51,393 bases of DNA from M55B111 sp964614065 (lineage in GTDB: Bacteria; Bipolaricaulota; Bipolaricaulia; M55B111): positions 1 through 51,393 of the forward strand of contig CAZTJJ010000007.1 in NCBI GenBank assembly GCA_964614065.1, in the 5' to 3' direction. Of the stretch, positions 1 through 9,185 are shown piece by piece. The notes under the pieces were generated by a model. That model saw only the letters and a list, made by a program, of their open reading frames with translations, was not told the DNA's origin and searched no databases. Every line of letters starts with the position of its first letter. The first letter of the stretch is position 1. Both the position numbers and the translations under genes were made by a program.

Positions 1-82
1 AAATCTCCACACCCATGAAGTGCCTAATGCTGAATCCTATTCCAAATGACAGAGCAGCAATTCCCAGACTGATGGCTGCCAT
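1..82 (-). CDS. Small hydrophobic protein, N-terminus only (runs off window)
   Basis: The minus strand starts an open frame at an ATG (position 82) that continues past the left edge. The 27 visible residues are rich in Ala, Ile, Leu, Phe and Gly with few charges, like a transmembrane helix. A stop codon lies just upstream in the same frame, so the start is near here; a GGAG sits only a few bases before the ATG. It lies downstream of accC on the same strand and may belong to the accB-accC transcript. I do not recognise the family from so short a piece. Confidence 0.4.
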   Translation of the reverse strand, partial: MAAISLGIAALSFGIGFSIRHFMGVEI

Positions 83-191
83 TTCTCCATATCAAAGTTG
101 CACTTACTTGTTGAATCCAGCTCCTCAAAAGACCATCATTAGAGCAATTCTCTACCGGCTAATTGATGCACAGATGTTCCTACGGACAATC

Positions 192-1541
192 TCAAGCTAT
201 TTGACCTTCATCCAGAAACTGATCGAGAAAGGTAATCGAATAATCTCCTGACCTGAACTCTTTTTGCCTGAGTAAATCCAGGTGTAATTCTTTATTAGTT
301 TTGACTCCTTCGACTTCGAAACGCCTCAGAGCGGAGATCGTTTTTGTAATGGTATCGTACCGACTACTTCCCTTAACAATCAACTTTGCCATAAGTGAAT
401 CATAATACGGTAGAACTTCTATTCCACTATAGAGCCAGGTATCCAACCTGACTCCGTGCCCCCCGGGAAGTTGAAGAATCTGGATCCGACCGGACGAAGG
501 CAGGAAATTGTTATGGACATCTTCAGCATTTATTCGGCATTCGATTGCATGGCCTTTTAGATTCTGATACCTGCTGGGTTGAAGCTCCTCGCCACTCGCA
601 AGGCGAATTTGATCTTTGATCAGATTAACACCGGCGATCTCCTCTGAAACCGGGTGCTCAACCTGTACTCTAGCATTTAACTCAATAAAGTAATAATTCT
701 CGTCTTCATCGACAAGGAACTCTACTGTTCCCAGGCTGGTATAATTGAAAGCCCTGGCTATCTTTATTGCAGCCCTCCTGATTTCTTCTCTTGTCTGGTC
801 AGAAATTCCCGGAGCCGGTGCTTCCTCGATGATTTTCTGGTGTCTTCGTTGCGTCGAGCATTCCCGTTCACCGACATGACAGTAATTACCGAACCCGTCG
901 GCAATTACCTGAACCTCAATGTGTTTGGGTCGATCGAGATGTCGTTCCAGATACATTGCTCCCTCACCGAACGATAGCCGGGCCTCCTTGCTGCTGGATT
1001 TGAAACCGTCCGTCAACTCGTCTTCATTATGAACAATACGCATGCCCCGGCCACCACCACCGTAAGCGGCTTTCAAGATCAAAGGGTATGCGAGGTTTTC
1101 CGCCTTGTCTTTTAATTCATCAAGACTCTCGATAGCTTCATCAGTCCCCGACAAAACGCTTATGCCCGCTTTCTTCACTATCTCTTTGGATCTGATCTTG
1201 TTCCCGGCGAGCTCCAGGGTCGAGGAGGTGGGGCCGATAAAATTAATTCCGTGGCCTTCGCAAACCTCCGCAAAGTGGGGGTTTTCTGACATAAATCCGT
1301 AACCTGGATGGATGGCATCGGAGTTGCTAATGTCCGCCGCCCCGATTATGGCCGGCAAATTGAGATAGCTTTCTTCTGGTTCTTTTGGGCCTATACAATA
1401 GGCCTCGTCGGCAAGCTTGACATGAAGTTGTTCTTTGTCGGGTTCAGAATATACTGTGGCGGTACTCAATCCAAGTTCCCGAGCGGCCTCTATAATTCGA
1501 AGAGCAATCTCGCCCCGATTCGCGACAAGTATTTTGTCCAC
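192..1541 (-). CDS. accC: Biotin carboxylase subunit of acetyl-CoA carboxylase
   Basis: ATP-dependent carboxylation of the biotin on AccB, the first half-reaction of malonyl-CoA formation for fatty acid synthesis; cytosolic. The 449-residue length is normal for the family. Visible signatures are the N-terminal ILVANRGEIALRI, the ATP-grasp glycine-rich loop KAAYGGGGRGMRIV, the ERECSTQRRHQK segment and the active-site EHPVSEEIAGVNL, followed by the C-terminal biotin-carboxylase domain. GTG start one base after the accB stop, so the two are co-transcribed. No carboxyltransferase genes (accA/accD) lie in the window. Confidence 0.95.
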   Translation of the reverse strand: MDKILVANRGEIALRIIEAARELGLSTATVYSEPDKEQLHVKLADEAYCIGPKEPEESYLNLPAIIGAADISNSDAIHPGYGFMSENPHFAEVCEGHGINFIGPTSSTLELAGNKIRSKEIVKKAGISVLSGTDEAIESLDELKDKAENLAYPLILKAAYGGGGRGMRIVHNEDELTDGFKSSSKEARLSFGEGAMYLERHLDRPKHIEVQVIADGFGNYCHVGERECSTQRRHQKIIEEAPAPGISDQTREEIRRAAIKIARAFNYTSLGTVEFLVDEDENYYFIELNARVQVEHPVSEEIAGVNLIKDQIRLASGEELQPSRYQNLKGHAIECRINAEDVHNNFLPSSGRIQILQLPGGHGVRLDTWLYSGIEVLPYYDSLMAKLIVKGSSRYDTITKTISALRRFEVEGVKTNKELHLDLLRQKEFRSGDYSITFLDQFLDEGQIA

Positions 1542-1542
1542 G

Positions 1543-2118
1543 TTAACTGGTCTCCACTGGGATCAACTTGTATAGTTGTTGTCCATACTCCACTGGATCC
1601 CCGTCTTCAATACAAATCTCAACGACTTTTCCTTTACGATCGGCATCAACTTCATTCATGACTTTCATGGCTTCAACAATACAGACAGTGTCGCCTTCCT
1701 GGACAACGTCACCCTCCTCTACATACGGGGGATCCTCCGGTGAAGGTCGGGTGTAAAAAGTACCCACGATGGGAGACGTAATGAAAAAAGCGCCAGTTGA
1801 TTCACCCTCATGATTCACGCTAACTTGTTCACTGCTTTCCACGCTAGCACGATCCAGTTCCCGAGAACCCGGGTGTATATCTTCATCCCTATCAGTTGAA
1901 TCCGTCTCAAGATGTCCCTGCTGGTTAGTAGAGTCCTTTTTTAAGGTTAACCGATAGTTATCCTGTTCAATGGTGATTTCCGTCAACGAAGAGCTTTCGA
2001 ACAATTTCATTATCCTGTCCATCTGTTCAATATCAATTTCCATTTGCACCATCCCAATTGAAAAAGGATACGCAAAACGTCGAAAGCTGTCAATAATTGC
2101 GATTAGGGGCTTTACCAT
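1543..2118 (-). CDS. accB: Biotin carboxyl carrier protein of acetyl-CoA carboxylase
   Basis: Carries the carboxybiotin between AccC and the carboxyltransferase. The C-terminal 75 residues form a biotinyl domain with the attachment site EAMKVMNEV (Lys is the biotinylated residue). A charged, low-complexity linker precedes it, and the N-terminal part begins MEIDIEQMDRIMKLFE as usual for AccB. The start is uncertain. The ATG at 2118 has a good AGAGGT six bases upstream but adds about 25 residues. The family-typical start would be the ATG at 2043 (or 2052), giving about 166 residues. Lies immediately upstream of accC. Confidence 0.9.
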   Translation of the reverse strand: MVKPLIAIIDSFRRFAYPFSIGMVQMEIDIEQMDRIMKLFESSSLTEITIEQDNYRLTLKKDSTNQQGHLETDSTDRDEDIHPGSRELDRASVESSEQVSVNHEGESTGAFFITSPIVGTFYTRPSPEDPPYVEEGDVVQEGDTVCIVEAMKVMNEVDADRKGKVVEICIEDGDPVEYGQQLYKLIPVETS

Positions 2119-2221
2119 TGCGATACCTCTAACATTCCGTTGCAATTTACATAGCGAAATCTATAACCTAATACCGGTGAGTTGCTTCCCGACGTGCGAC
2201 TTAAGGGTGCAAACACCATGT

Positions 2222-2246
2222 AAGAATCGTTCAACTTGGGTATAAT
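2222..2246 (+). promoter_or_regulatory. Promoter of the recurrent 'AATCG..CAACTTGGG' class
   Basis: A perfect TATAAT at 2241-2246 is preceded by a 16-base spacer containing AATCGTTCAACTTGGG and a weak -35 (TGTAAG, 2219-2224). The spacer matches those at 9934-9961, 40830-40857 and 50571-50598. It points toward the short leader ORF at 2358 and the CBS-domain gene at 2433. Confidence 0.6.
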
Positions 2247-2357
2247 ATTGTAGATTAAACTAGGTGCTAGTCAGGGTCTTAAATAAAGAAACTTGAATGA
2301 CCTTGAACAGGTTACTCCCACTGGGTGTGAGAACTCAGTTGATTAAAAAGGAGTAAT

Positions 2358-2414
2358 ATGTCATTGTATTCTTTGGTAAGGATTGATCAGGAGCGAGAAA
2401 ATCGCTCAATTTAG
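2358..2414 (+). CDS. Possible 18-residue leader peptide upstream of the CBS-domain transporter gene
   Basis: ATG preceded by a strong AAAGGAG (2347-2353) opens a short frame ending at TAG 2412-2414, just before the ribosome binding site of the next gene. Its 3' end overlaps a small hairpin, GAGCGA/TCGCTC with a GAAAA loop (2391-2407). Position and ribosome binding site suggest a translated leader, but the peptide has no recognisable family and could be chance. Confidence 0.3.
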   Translation: MSLYSLVRIDQERENRSI

Positions 2415-2432
2415 GTAGGAGTGTGTTAACGT

Positions 2433-3740
2433 TTGTCGATTGGTTTACAAATTATCGTCTTATTCATTTTAATCTTGCTCTCCGCCTTTTTTTCCAGCAC
2501 AGAAACAGCAATTACTTCATTAAGCCGCGTCAGAATTCGTTTACTTTCATCAAAATATCCAAACAAATCCAGTGGACTGATTCTCCTGGCGGATAAACCT
2601 AACCAATTAATTACTACAATTCTAATCCTGAACAACCTGGTTAACATCGGGGCAAGTTCTATGGCCACGCTGCTGTTCCTTCGAATACTGCCGGTTGAGC
2701 TCGCCAATTACTACAAAGGCGTTATAGCCACGATTACAATGACTTTGTTACTGTTAACTTTCGGCGAAATCACGCCCAAAAACTTTGCCAAAAACAATGC
2801 TGAGAGATATACACTGGCAACTATCAACTTTATCTATCTATCTTCCGTCGTCCTTTCGCCGTTAGTCAAAGCCTTCCAGGCTATTTCCCACGGAATTCTT
2901 TCCGCAGTTAGCCGGGATCTAGCCCATCAAGAGCCAACCAGGGTTAGCGAAGAAGAATTAAAAGCTCTAATTGACGTGGCTCAGGACAGAAACTTACTGG
3001 ATAAACATGAAGGAGATATGATCAAGAGGATTTTCAGTTATGACGATTTGATAGCAAGCGACGTCATGGTTCCGCGAACGGAAACTCATACTCTAGAAGC
3101 TTCTAACAAAATATCGGAGGCAAAAGCACTGGTGGCAGAGTATGGACACTCTCGTTATCCCGTTCGCGACGGTCAAATTGACGAAATCATCGGCACATTG
3201 TATTCTAAGGACCTGCTTAGACATTCTGCGGACAGCAACTTAGAAGTTCGGGAAATTATCCGTCCTGCGTACTTCATCCCCGCGTCAAAACCAATAAATG
3301 CCCTACTCCGGGAGTTTCAGCAACAGAAAATTCACCTTGCGATAGCCCTCGACGAGTACGGCGGTATCGCGGGAATTATCACCCTGGAAGACATTCTTGA
3401 AGAGATTGTGGGGGAGATAGAGGACGAGTTTGATACACACGAAGTTATGATGGAAGAGATCAAACCCGGGGAGCTAATAGTGAACGGCGAGTGTGAAGTT
3501 AAACAGATAAACAGAACACTTGGCTTGAGCCTTCCCGAAGAAAACGTCACAATTGGTGGCCTGGTAATTAGTCATCTAGAAAAAATTCCAGCTACCGGCA
3601 CCCAGCTCAATCTAAATGACGTAGACATGATGGTCGAACAATCGACAAAAAAGCGGGTAAAGAAGGTTAGAATTAAATATACTCCCCATGGTTCTCCCAG
3701 AGTACCAAAGGATTCCCAGGACGATAACGGGGATAGCTAA
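2433..3740 (+). CDS. CNNM/CorC (HlyC) family membrane protein with paired CBS domains
   Basis: Likely Mg2+/Co2+ efflux or Na+-coupled divalent cation transporter of the CorB/C-CNNM family in the inner membrane. The order is the DUF21/CNNM membrane domain (about residues 5-185, beginning with a hydrophobic helix and the SSTETAITSLSR motif), a CBS pair (about 205-330), then a CorC/HlyC C-terminal domain (about 345-420). The 435-residue length is normal. It begins with TTG, with TAGGAG about 11 bases upstream. A promoter at 2222-2246 and a possible leader ORF precede it. The transported ion cannot be read from the sequence. Confidence 0.85.
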   Translation: MSIGLQIIVLFILILLSAFFSSTETAITSLSRVRIRLLSSKYPNKSSGLILLADKPNQLITTILILNNLVNIGASSMATLLFLRILPVELANYYKGVIATITMTLLLLTFGEITPKNFAKNNAERYTLATINFIYLSSVVLSPLVKAFQAISHGILSAVSRDLAHQEPTRVSEEELKALIDVAQDRNLLDKHEGDMIKRIFSYDDLIASDVMVPRTETHTLEASNKISEAKALVAEYGHSRYPVRDGQIDEIIGTLYSKDLLRHSADSNLEVREIIRPAYFIPASKPINALLREFQQQKIHLAIALDEYGGIAGIITLEDILEEIVGEIEDEFDTHEVMMEEIKPGELIVNGECEVKQINRTLGLSLPEENVTIGGLVISHLEKIPATGTQLNLNDVDMMVEQSTKKRVKKVRIKYTPHGSPRVPKDSQDDNGDS

Positions 3741-3760
3741 TTGCCTGGTAAAAACCTATG

Positions 3761-3830
3761 GTACTTGGCTAAACACATTAGCTTGGTTGATTCTATAGGA
3801 GATACTCTATTACCCAAGTTGAGTCAATAA
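3761..3830. repeat. Intergenic sequence related to 9693-9788
   Basis: The spacer between the CBS transporter and the M1 peptidase begins ACTTGGCT..TTAG.TTGGTT and ends AGGAGATACTCT..GAGTCAA. A longer intergenic stretch before tRNA-Leu has the same beginning and nearly the same end (9693-9720 and 9763-9788). The minus strand here also reads ACTCAACTTGGGTAA, the core of the promoter-spacer motif. Function unknown; seen by eye only. Confidence 0.3.
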
Positions 3831-3865
3831 CCCCGCAGCAAACTAAGGATGGTGACGACAAACAA

Positions 3866-6640
3866 ATGGTAAAGATAAATACAAGAAAGTTACTAGCTGT
3901 GGCTTTTTATTCAATTGCCTGCGTTCTTTTTCTTTCAACCATTTCTTATGGAAATATCAATTACGACATAAGTGCAGAACTTGCGACCGACCAAAGGATG
4001 CTTGTGGGGACGGAAACAGTAAAATTTACCAATCCTCTCAACGAAACAGTGGACCAGGTAGCGATAATATTGGAGGCCAATCTTCTCAGGAGCCCAAACC
4101 CATATCTCAGCAAAGTGAATCTCGACAGCCAATACCCCTCTGGCTTCGACCCAGGATGGACCAAAATACAGGAACCCATCACCCAGGAAGGAGAAAAGCT
4201 GACATTTCAATGGGAAAAACTGCCACCTGCCAGGCAAACATACTCTCTTGATAGGACCGTACTTCGTTTGAACCTCGAGAGGGAACTCGATCCCGGTGAG
4301 TCGACATCAATAACGATACACTTTACCACCAAGATTCCCCATAAGACGGCAATGGACGAAGAATACTACAAAAATACATATATCTGGCGCTTTGGGTGGT
4401 ACCCCACACTTGCATCCCCGGACTGGTGGAAGGAGTATGACAGAGAGATTTACAGCCAATATAAGTTACCTGCATCAAATTACTCCGTTAGCTTAAATCT
4501 TCCCAAAGATTTTACCGTAGGTGGAAATACAACTTCAGAAACTCTAATAAAACCGACGAAAACCAGAAAACGTGTTAAACTTACACTTGATTCCGCACGA
4601 TCATTCCCTTTAGTGACCAGCCCGGAATATAAGAAATACTCAGAAAAATTTGAAAAATACAGAATAAACATCCTCCATAAACCAGGCTACGAAGAGGAAG
4701 CCAGAATACTGGCCTCTTACGCAAACGAAATATTGACTTTTTACTCAGATCAGTTTGGTGAATGCAAACGAACTCAACTAACCTTTGCCCAAAGTCCTCT
4801 TTCCGGTTACTTTGGCCTGGCTGCAGACGGACTGATCGTAATAGGAAATTCCTTTTTCACAGAAAAAAGTTTACTTCTAGGAAACATCACGGACAGGCTG
4901 TCCGAATACCTGATAGCTCACGAAATCGGCCATCAATGGTTTGGTATCGGTGTGGGAGCGGATCTCAATACCTATAATTGGCTAAGCGAAGCCTTTGCAG
5001 AATTTTTGGCATTACGTTACTTTGAGACCAAGTACAGTGCAGATGACCCCAATTTATTCCAGCTCGAAAGATCTGGTCTTATCCAAGAAGCTGTGGAATC
5101 CCAACTGGGTTACGTTAACCTCAGAGAACACATGTTCGAACTGCAGTACTTGTTGCAATATAAAAAGGGGTTCGACGAAGCAGTGGTAAAACCCACCGAA
5201 GAAGTAGATTACGCACAAGCCACGCAAACCAGGCTCTACAAAAAGGGTTACCTCATACTTAGAACACTGGAAAGCATTGTCGGAAAAGACGCCATGACCA
5301 AAATAATAGCCAAAACATTCGCTCTTCATAAATCTGACATCATTGACGTAGCAAGCTTTGAATCGATAGTCAGATCTGTCTCAGAGAAACCCATACCAGA
5401 GGACTTCTTTTCCGATTGGCTGTTCACCGCCGGTCATCTAGACTACGGGATTGAAAGTATGTCAAGCGAAAAGACTGGGTCGGGAGATTACTTAACAAAG
5501 ATCAGAGTCTTTAAGCACGGAGTACTTACCGCACCAACTACCTTGCAGCTTACTCTAGAGTCCGATAAAACAATCAGGCAACAAATTCAAATGAAAAAGG
5601 ACGAGAAAACTATTTCAATCACGACCCCGGAAAAAGTGGTCCGGGCAACTATTGATCCTGAAGACAGGGTGATGGACATAAATAGGCTAAATAACCACTT
5701 ACCGAGGAAGATCAAGATCTCGGTTGGCGACAATGCCCTTCCCCTGGACGCGTACTCCATCGTGGTTATGCTTGGAACAGTGTCTGGAAGAGACGTAGGG
5801 ACCACAAGCTGGATAATAGGTCCTGGAGTTGCTCAAGCTAACATAGATTTAAACAGAAACCTCTCTTTATCCGGTCAGGTCGCTATTCAGGGAAACAACT
5901 TAAATAATCTATTCGTAGAAGGTGCCCTTGGTGGAAGCTATAAACTGTGGTCAAAACCTGAAACAGGATCGGCAAGCCAGTACTGGGTTCAAAACAAGAC
6001 GATAAATGTCGAGTACCAAAGGTCTTACGATAAAGATGCCAAAAAAGGCTATAACCTGCTCGGTGTGGAGGCTGACTTTTCCCGAGAAATCGCCGAAAAC
6101 CGGACGTTATCCTTAGGAATACACGGTAGCTTAAGCGGGTTCAGTAAAGTAAGTGCCAGGGCCAGGGAAACGACCAGAGTATTCCCCGGTGTAAACCTAC
6201 ACTTTAATTCATCAGTTGGAATTGGTATCGGCGACTTACCAGAGTTTTTCGCTTACGAACTTAATGAGCTATTTAGTTACGGATCTTATCAAGTGGATAA
6301 CACTGGCATACCCACATGGGTAAAAAAGGGATTTCCTGGCAAGTACAAGCTTTTCTCGAAAGTTACACTGGATTTTCCAATCCTCAAAAGCGCAAACTAC
6401 TACCTTGGCACGCTGGCACTGGTATCGGATGTACGACAAGGTATTTTTTTATCTGCCGGGGACACCTGGGACAGCCTCAACGAATTCAACCTTTCCGACT
6501 TCAAGTTGGAGGGAGGGATCGAACTAAATATTAGGGGAACTACTCTCGGCGGGCTATTTCCCTTTGATTTAACGCTCGGTTATGCTTATCATGGACGGGA
6601 TATCGGGCGACCCTTTATTTCATTTACTCTTGACATGTAG
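3866..6640 (+). CDS. M1-family zinc metallopeptidase with C-terminal beta-barrel-like region
   Basis: Secreted or outer-membrane peptidase. An N-terminal signal-like segment (about 1-28) is followed by the M1 saddle domain and a gluzincin catalytic domain. The active site HEIGHQWFG (His352, Glu353, His356) has the third zinc ligand Glu375 in WLSEAFAEF, with the correct 18-residue spacing. The GxMEN exopeptidase motif is replaced at the expected place by a GLAAD-like segment (SGYFGLAADGLIVIG), so strict aminopeptidase activity is doubtful. From about residue 620 to 924 the protein is strand-rich with alternating polar/hydrophobic residues and Gly. It ends in an aromatic strand with terminal FTLDM, as in outer-membrane barrels. 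The family core is about 600-650 residues, so roughly 280 are extra. Confidence 0.85.
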   Translation: MVKINTRKLLAVAFYSIACVLFLSTISYGNINYDISAELATDQRMLVGTETVKFTNPLNETVDQVAIILEANLLRSPNPYLSKVNLDSQYPSGFDPGWTKIQEPITQEGEKLTFQWEKLPPARQTYSLDRTVLRLNLERELDPGESTSITIHFTTKIPHKTAMDEEYYKNTYIWRFGWYPTLASPDWWKEYDREIYSQYKLPASNYSVSLNLPKDFTVGGNTTSETLIKPTKTRKRVKLTLDSARSFPLVTSPEYKKYSEKFEKYRINILHKPGYEEEARILASYANEILTFYSDQFGECKRTQLTFAQSPLSGYFGLAADGLIVIGNSFFTEKSLLLGNITDRLSEYLIAHEIGHQWFGIGVGADLNTYNWLSEAFAEFLALRYFETKYSADDPNLFQLERSGLIQEAVESQLGYVNLREHMFELQYLLQYKKGFDEAVVKPTEEVDYAQATQTRLYKKGYLILRTLESIVGKDAMTKIIAKTFALHKSDIIDVASFESIVRSVSEKPIPEDFFSDWLFTAGHLDYGIESMSSEKTGSGDYLTKIRVFKHGVLTAPTTLQLTLESDKTIRQQIQMKKDEKTISITTPEKVVRATIDPEDRVMDINRLNNHLPRKIKISVGDNALPLDAYSIVVMLGTVSGRDVGTTSWIIGPGVAQANIDLNRNLSLSGQVAIQGNNLNNLFVEGALGGSYKLWSKPETGSASQYWVQNKTINVEYQRSYDKDAKKGYNLLGVEADFSREIAENRTLSLGIHGSLSGFSKVSARARETTRVFPGVNLHFNSSVGIGIGDLPEFFAYELNELFSYGSYQVDNTGIPTWVKKGFPGKYKLFSKVTLDFPILKSANYYLGTLALVSDVRQGIFLSAGDTWDSLNEFNLSDFKLEGGIELNIRGTTLGGLFPFDLTLGYAYHGRDIGRPFISFTLDM

Positions 6641-6815
6641 GTAGGGTCTAGCTGAGCGGTTCTGACACATTATTTACCAAAACTTGCCGATAAAGCCCTC
6701 CAGCACCCAGTAAGTGAGATAGTTAAGTTTCTCAAAAGGAAATGTTTTTGTTTTGTATTCTGTCTTAGAAGTTAGTCTTGAGCGAGAGGATTACACAACT
6801 TAAGTAGGAGGAAAC

Positions 6816-9182
6816 ATGAAGATTTCTTACCGCTGGCTTGCTGAGTACCTTGATCTGGAAATATCCCGACAAGCTGTAAAAGATCATGCCAGAAAGCTTA
6901 CTATGGCTGGAGCGGAAGTAGAAGAAATAACTTATATAGAGGAACCTTCACCCATCTACGTTAGTGAGGTTGTTTCAGTGGAACAACATCCAAACACGAA
7001 TAATCTTTACGTAGTTCAGACGGAGATGGATACGGAGAAACTTCCAACCATTACCGCAGCCAAAAATATACAAAAGGGAGACCTGGTCCCAATAGTGAAA
7101 GCACCGGGAAAACTTCCAACCGGCCAGGAGATTGAACGTACCAAGTTCAAGGGTGAAACATCGGCAGGAATGCTCTGCTCCAAACAAGAACTGGGGCTGG
7201 AGGAGAAATCTGCAGGTATTTGGATCCTGGACGAATTCGATCTGAGCCCAGGGGACCTTCTGACAGATGAACTGGAATACGACGATTACGTGCTCAGTTT
7301 CGAAATAACGTCAAATAGACCTGATCTGCTTTCAGTGATAGGAATAGGTAGAGAGGTTTCCGCAATTAACAACTTAAAGCTGGTGGAGCCAAAGCCTCTT
7401 ATTTCAGAAACCGTAAAACCCGCGGTATCCATAAATATCGAGAATCCAAACGACACTTTAAGATACAGCGCCCGTGCGTTACTAGACGTGGATATCGGAC
7501 CTTCGCCAATCAAAATACAGCATAGACTGGCCAAAGTAGGACAGAGGCCCAAGAACAACGTAGTTGACGCAACTAATTACGTAATGTTTGAGCTTGGACA
7601 ACCCCTACACCCTTTCGACCTAGATCAAGTAAACGGAGAAGAAATACAAATAAGATTAGCGAATGACGGAGAACAAATAACTACTCTAGACGGTGTTTCA
7701 AGGGAACTCACCAGCGATAACCTCGTGATCGCGGATAAAGAGAAATCCATCGCGCTAGCTGGAGTCATGGGTGGCCAAAACAGCGAGGTAACGATTCAGA
7801 CCAAAAACATTCTCCTGGAAGGAGCTTGCTTCAGCCAACCAAGGATTAGAAAATCCTCTCAGCTCCTGGGCCTATCGACGGAGGCATCCCGCCGTTTCGA
7901 AAAAGGAATGGACTCCGCCAAAGCACCCCGTGCCATCGACAGAACTACCCAGCTCTTAACTGATCAAGGCGCAACAAAAACCGTGACCAAGCTTGCCGAT
8001 AGTTATCCTAAACGCCCAGAAGAAAAAAAGATAAAACTCCGCAAAGCCAGAGCTGAATCAGTTCTAGGAATAGAACTTGAAAACGAGAAAATCGAACGGA
8101 TATTATCTGAGCTAGGTCTGGCTGTAAAAGTACTCGACGAACCCCAGAGCACATTTGAAGTCACACAGACCCCTGCAAGAGTAGACCTAACGAGAGAAAT
8201 AGATCTAATTGAAGAGATCGCCCGAATACACGGCTATAACAAGATACCATCAACTTCTCCCAGCTCTGGAACCATCGACCTATCTACGTCAAAGCGGGAG
8301 AAAACAACCAAGAGCACAAAAAGGTGTCTGACGGGGTTGGGAGTAAACGAGGTAATCAGCCCTGGATTTTCACCTCGGATTGAGTTAGGAAATGACCACC
8401 AACTGGTTTACTTAAAAAACCCTATGGGATCAAAGCGCAACTCGTTACGCGCTGAGCTATCGTCCAATCTCATTCAACATGCAGAGCGTAATTTCACTGA
8501 AGGCATCGATTCGATCAATCTATTTGAAATCGGTAATGTCTTCAGCCCCACAGAGAACACACCAGAAGAAACCAGCAGCTTGGGAATACTGCTCTCGGGT
8601 CGGAGGTATGAGGGAATAGATAACCAGCAAATCTATAGTTTTTGGGACCTAAAAGGAATCATCGAAGAACTTTTGCACCACCTGAACCTTAACAACTACA
8701 ATTTCAAACTTGGTGGTCCAGAATTCCTCCACCCCACTCGGAAGGCGACAATCGTTTTACAAAACGATTCTCTCGGCTTTGCAGGTGAGCTATCTCCTAC
8801 AACTAAGGAAAGATTTGACCTACCGTCGCGGGTATATCTGGCGGAACTGGATTTCGACTTCCTAGTAGATAGATCAGATTTCACAAAACCCTACAAACCG
8901 ATCCCAAAATATCCGGCGCTGAAACGAGATCTATCCGTGGTAGTACCAGATTCAATCCAGGAAAAAGAAATCAGAAGTATTTTTCTTAGCCAACCCTATG
9001 TAGAGAAAGTATACCTCTACGATCGATACGAGGGAGAACAAATCGAGTCCGGAAAAATAAGTTTAACCTACGAGGTTACGTTTAGAAACATTGAGGGAAC
9101 CCTCAAAGACGAAGAGGTAAACAAAATAATTAAGGAAATAAATAGCAAGCTTGATCAATTGGGTATAACGCTCAGGGAGTAA
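6816..9182 (+). CDS. pheT: Phenylalanine-tRNA ligase beta subunit
   Basis: Beta chain of the (alpha-beta)2 enzyme charging tRNA-Phe; cytosolic. The 788 residues show an N-terminal EMAP-like tRNA-binding OB fold (about 40-150, with FKGETSAGMLCSKQELG), the B3/B4 editing region (about 205-385, with NNVVDATNYVMFELGQPLHPFD and AGVMGGQNSEV), B5 (about 400-470), the catalytic-like core and a C-terminal FDX-ACB anticodon-binding domain (about 693-787, with YPALKRDLSVVVP). Strong TAGGAGG seven bases before the ATG. The alpha subunit gene pheS, usually just upstream, is absent from the window. Confidence 0.96.
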   Translation: MKISYRWLAEYLDLEISRQAVKDHARKLTMAGAEVEEITYIEEPSPIYVSEVVSVEQHPNTNNLYVVQTEMDTEKLPTITAAKNIQKGDLVPIVKAPGKLPTGQEIERTKFKGETSAGMLCSKQELGLEEKSAGIWILDEFDLSPGDLLTDELEYDDYVLSFEITSNRPDLLSVIGIGREVSAINNLKLVEPKPLISETVKPAVSINIENPNDTLRYSARALLDVDIGPSPIKIQHRLAKVGQRPKNNVVDATNYVMFELGQPLHPFDLDQVNGEEIQIRLANDGEQITTLDGVSRELTSDNLVIADKEKSIALAGVMGGQNSEVTIQTKNILLEGACFSQPRIRKSSQLLGLSTEASRRFEKGMDSAKAPRAIDRTTQLLTDQGATKTVTKLADSYPKRPEEKKIKLRKARAESVLGIELENEKIERILSELGLAVKVLDEPQSTFEVTQTPARVDLTREIDLIEEIARIHGYNKIPSTSPSSGTIDLSTSKREKTTKSTKRCLTGLGVNEVISPGFSPRIELGNDHQLVYLKNPMGSKRNSLRAELSSNLIQHAERNFTEGIDSINLFEIGNVFSPTENTPEETSSLGILLSGRRYEGIDNQQIYSFWDLKGIIEELLHHLNLNNYNFKLGGPEFLHPTRKATIVLQNDSLGFAGELSPTTKERFDLPSRVYLAELDFDFLVDRSDFTKPYKPIPKYPALKRDLSVVVPDSIQEKEIRSIFLSQPYVEKVYLYDRYEGEQIESGKISLTYEVTFRNIEGTLKDEEVNKIIKEINSKLDQLGITLRE

Positions 9183-9185
9183 CCC

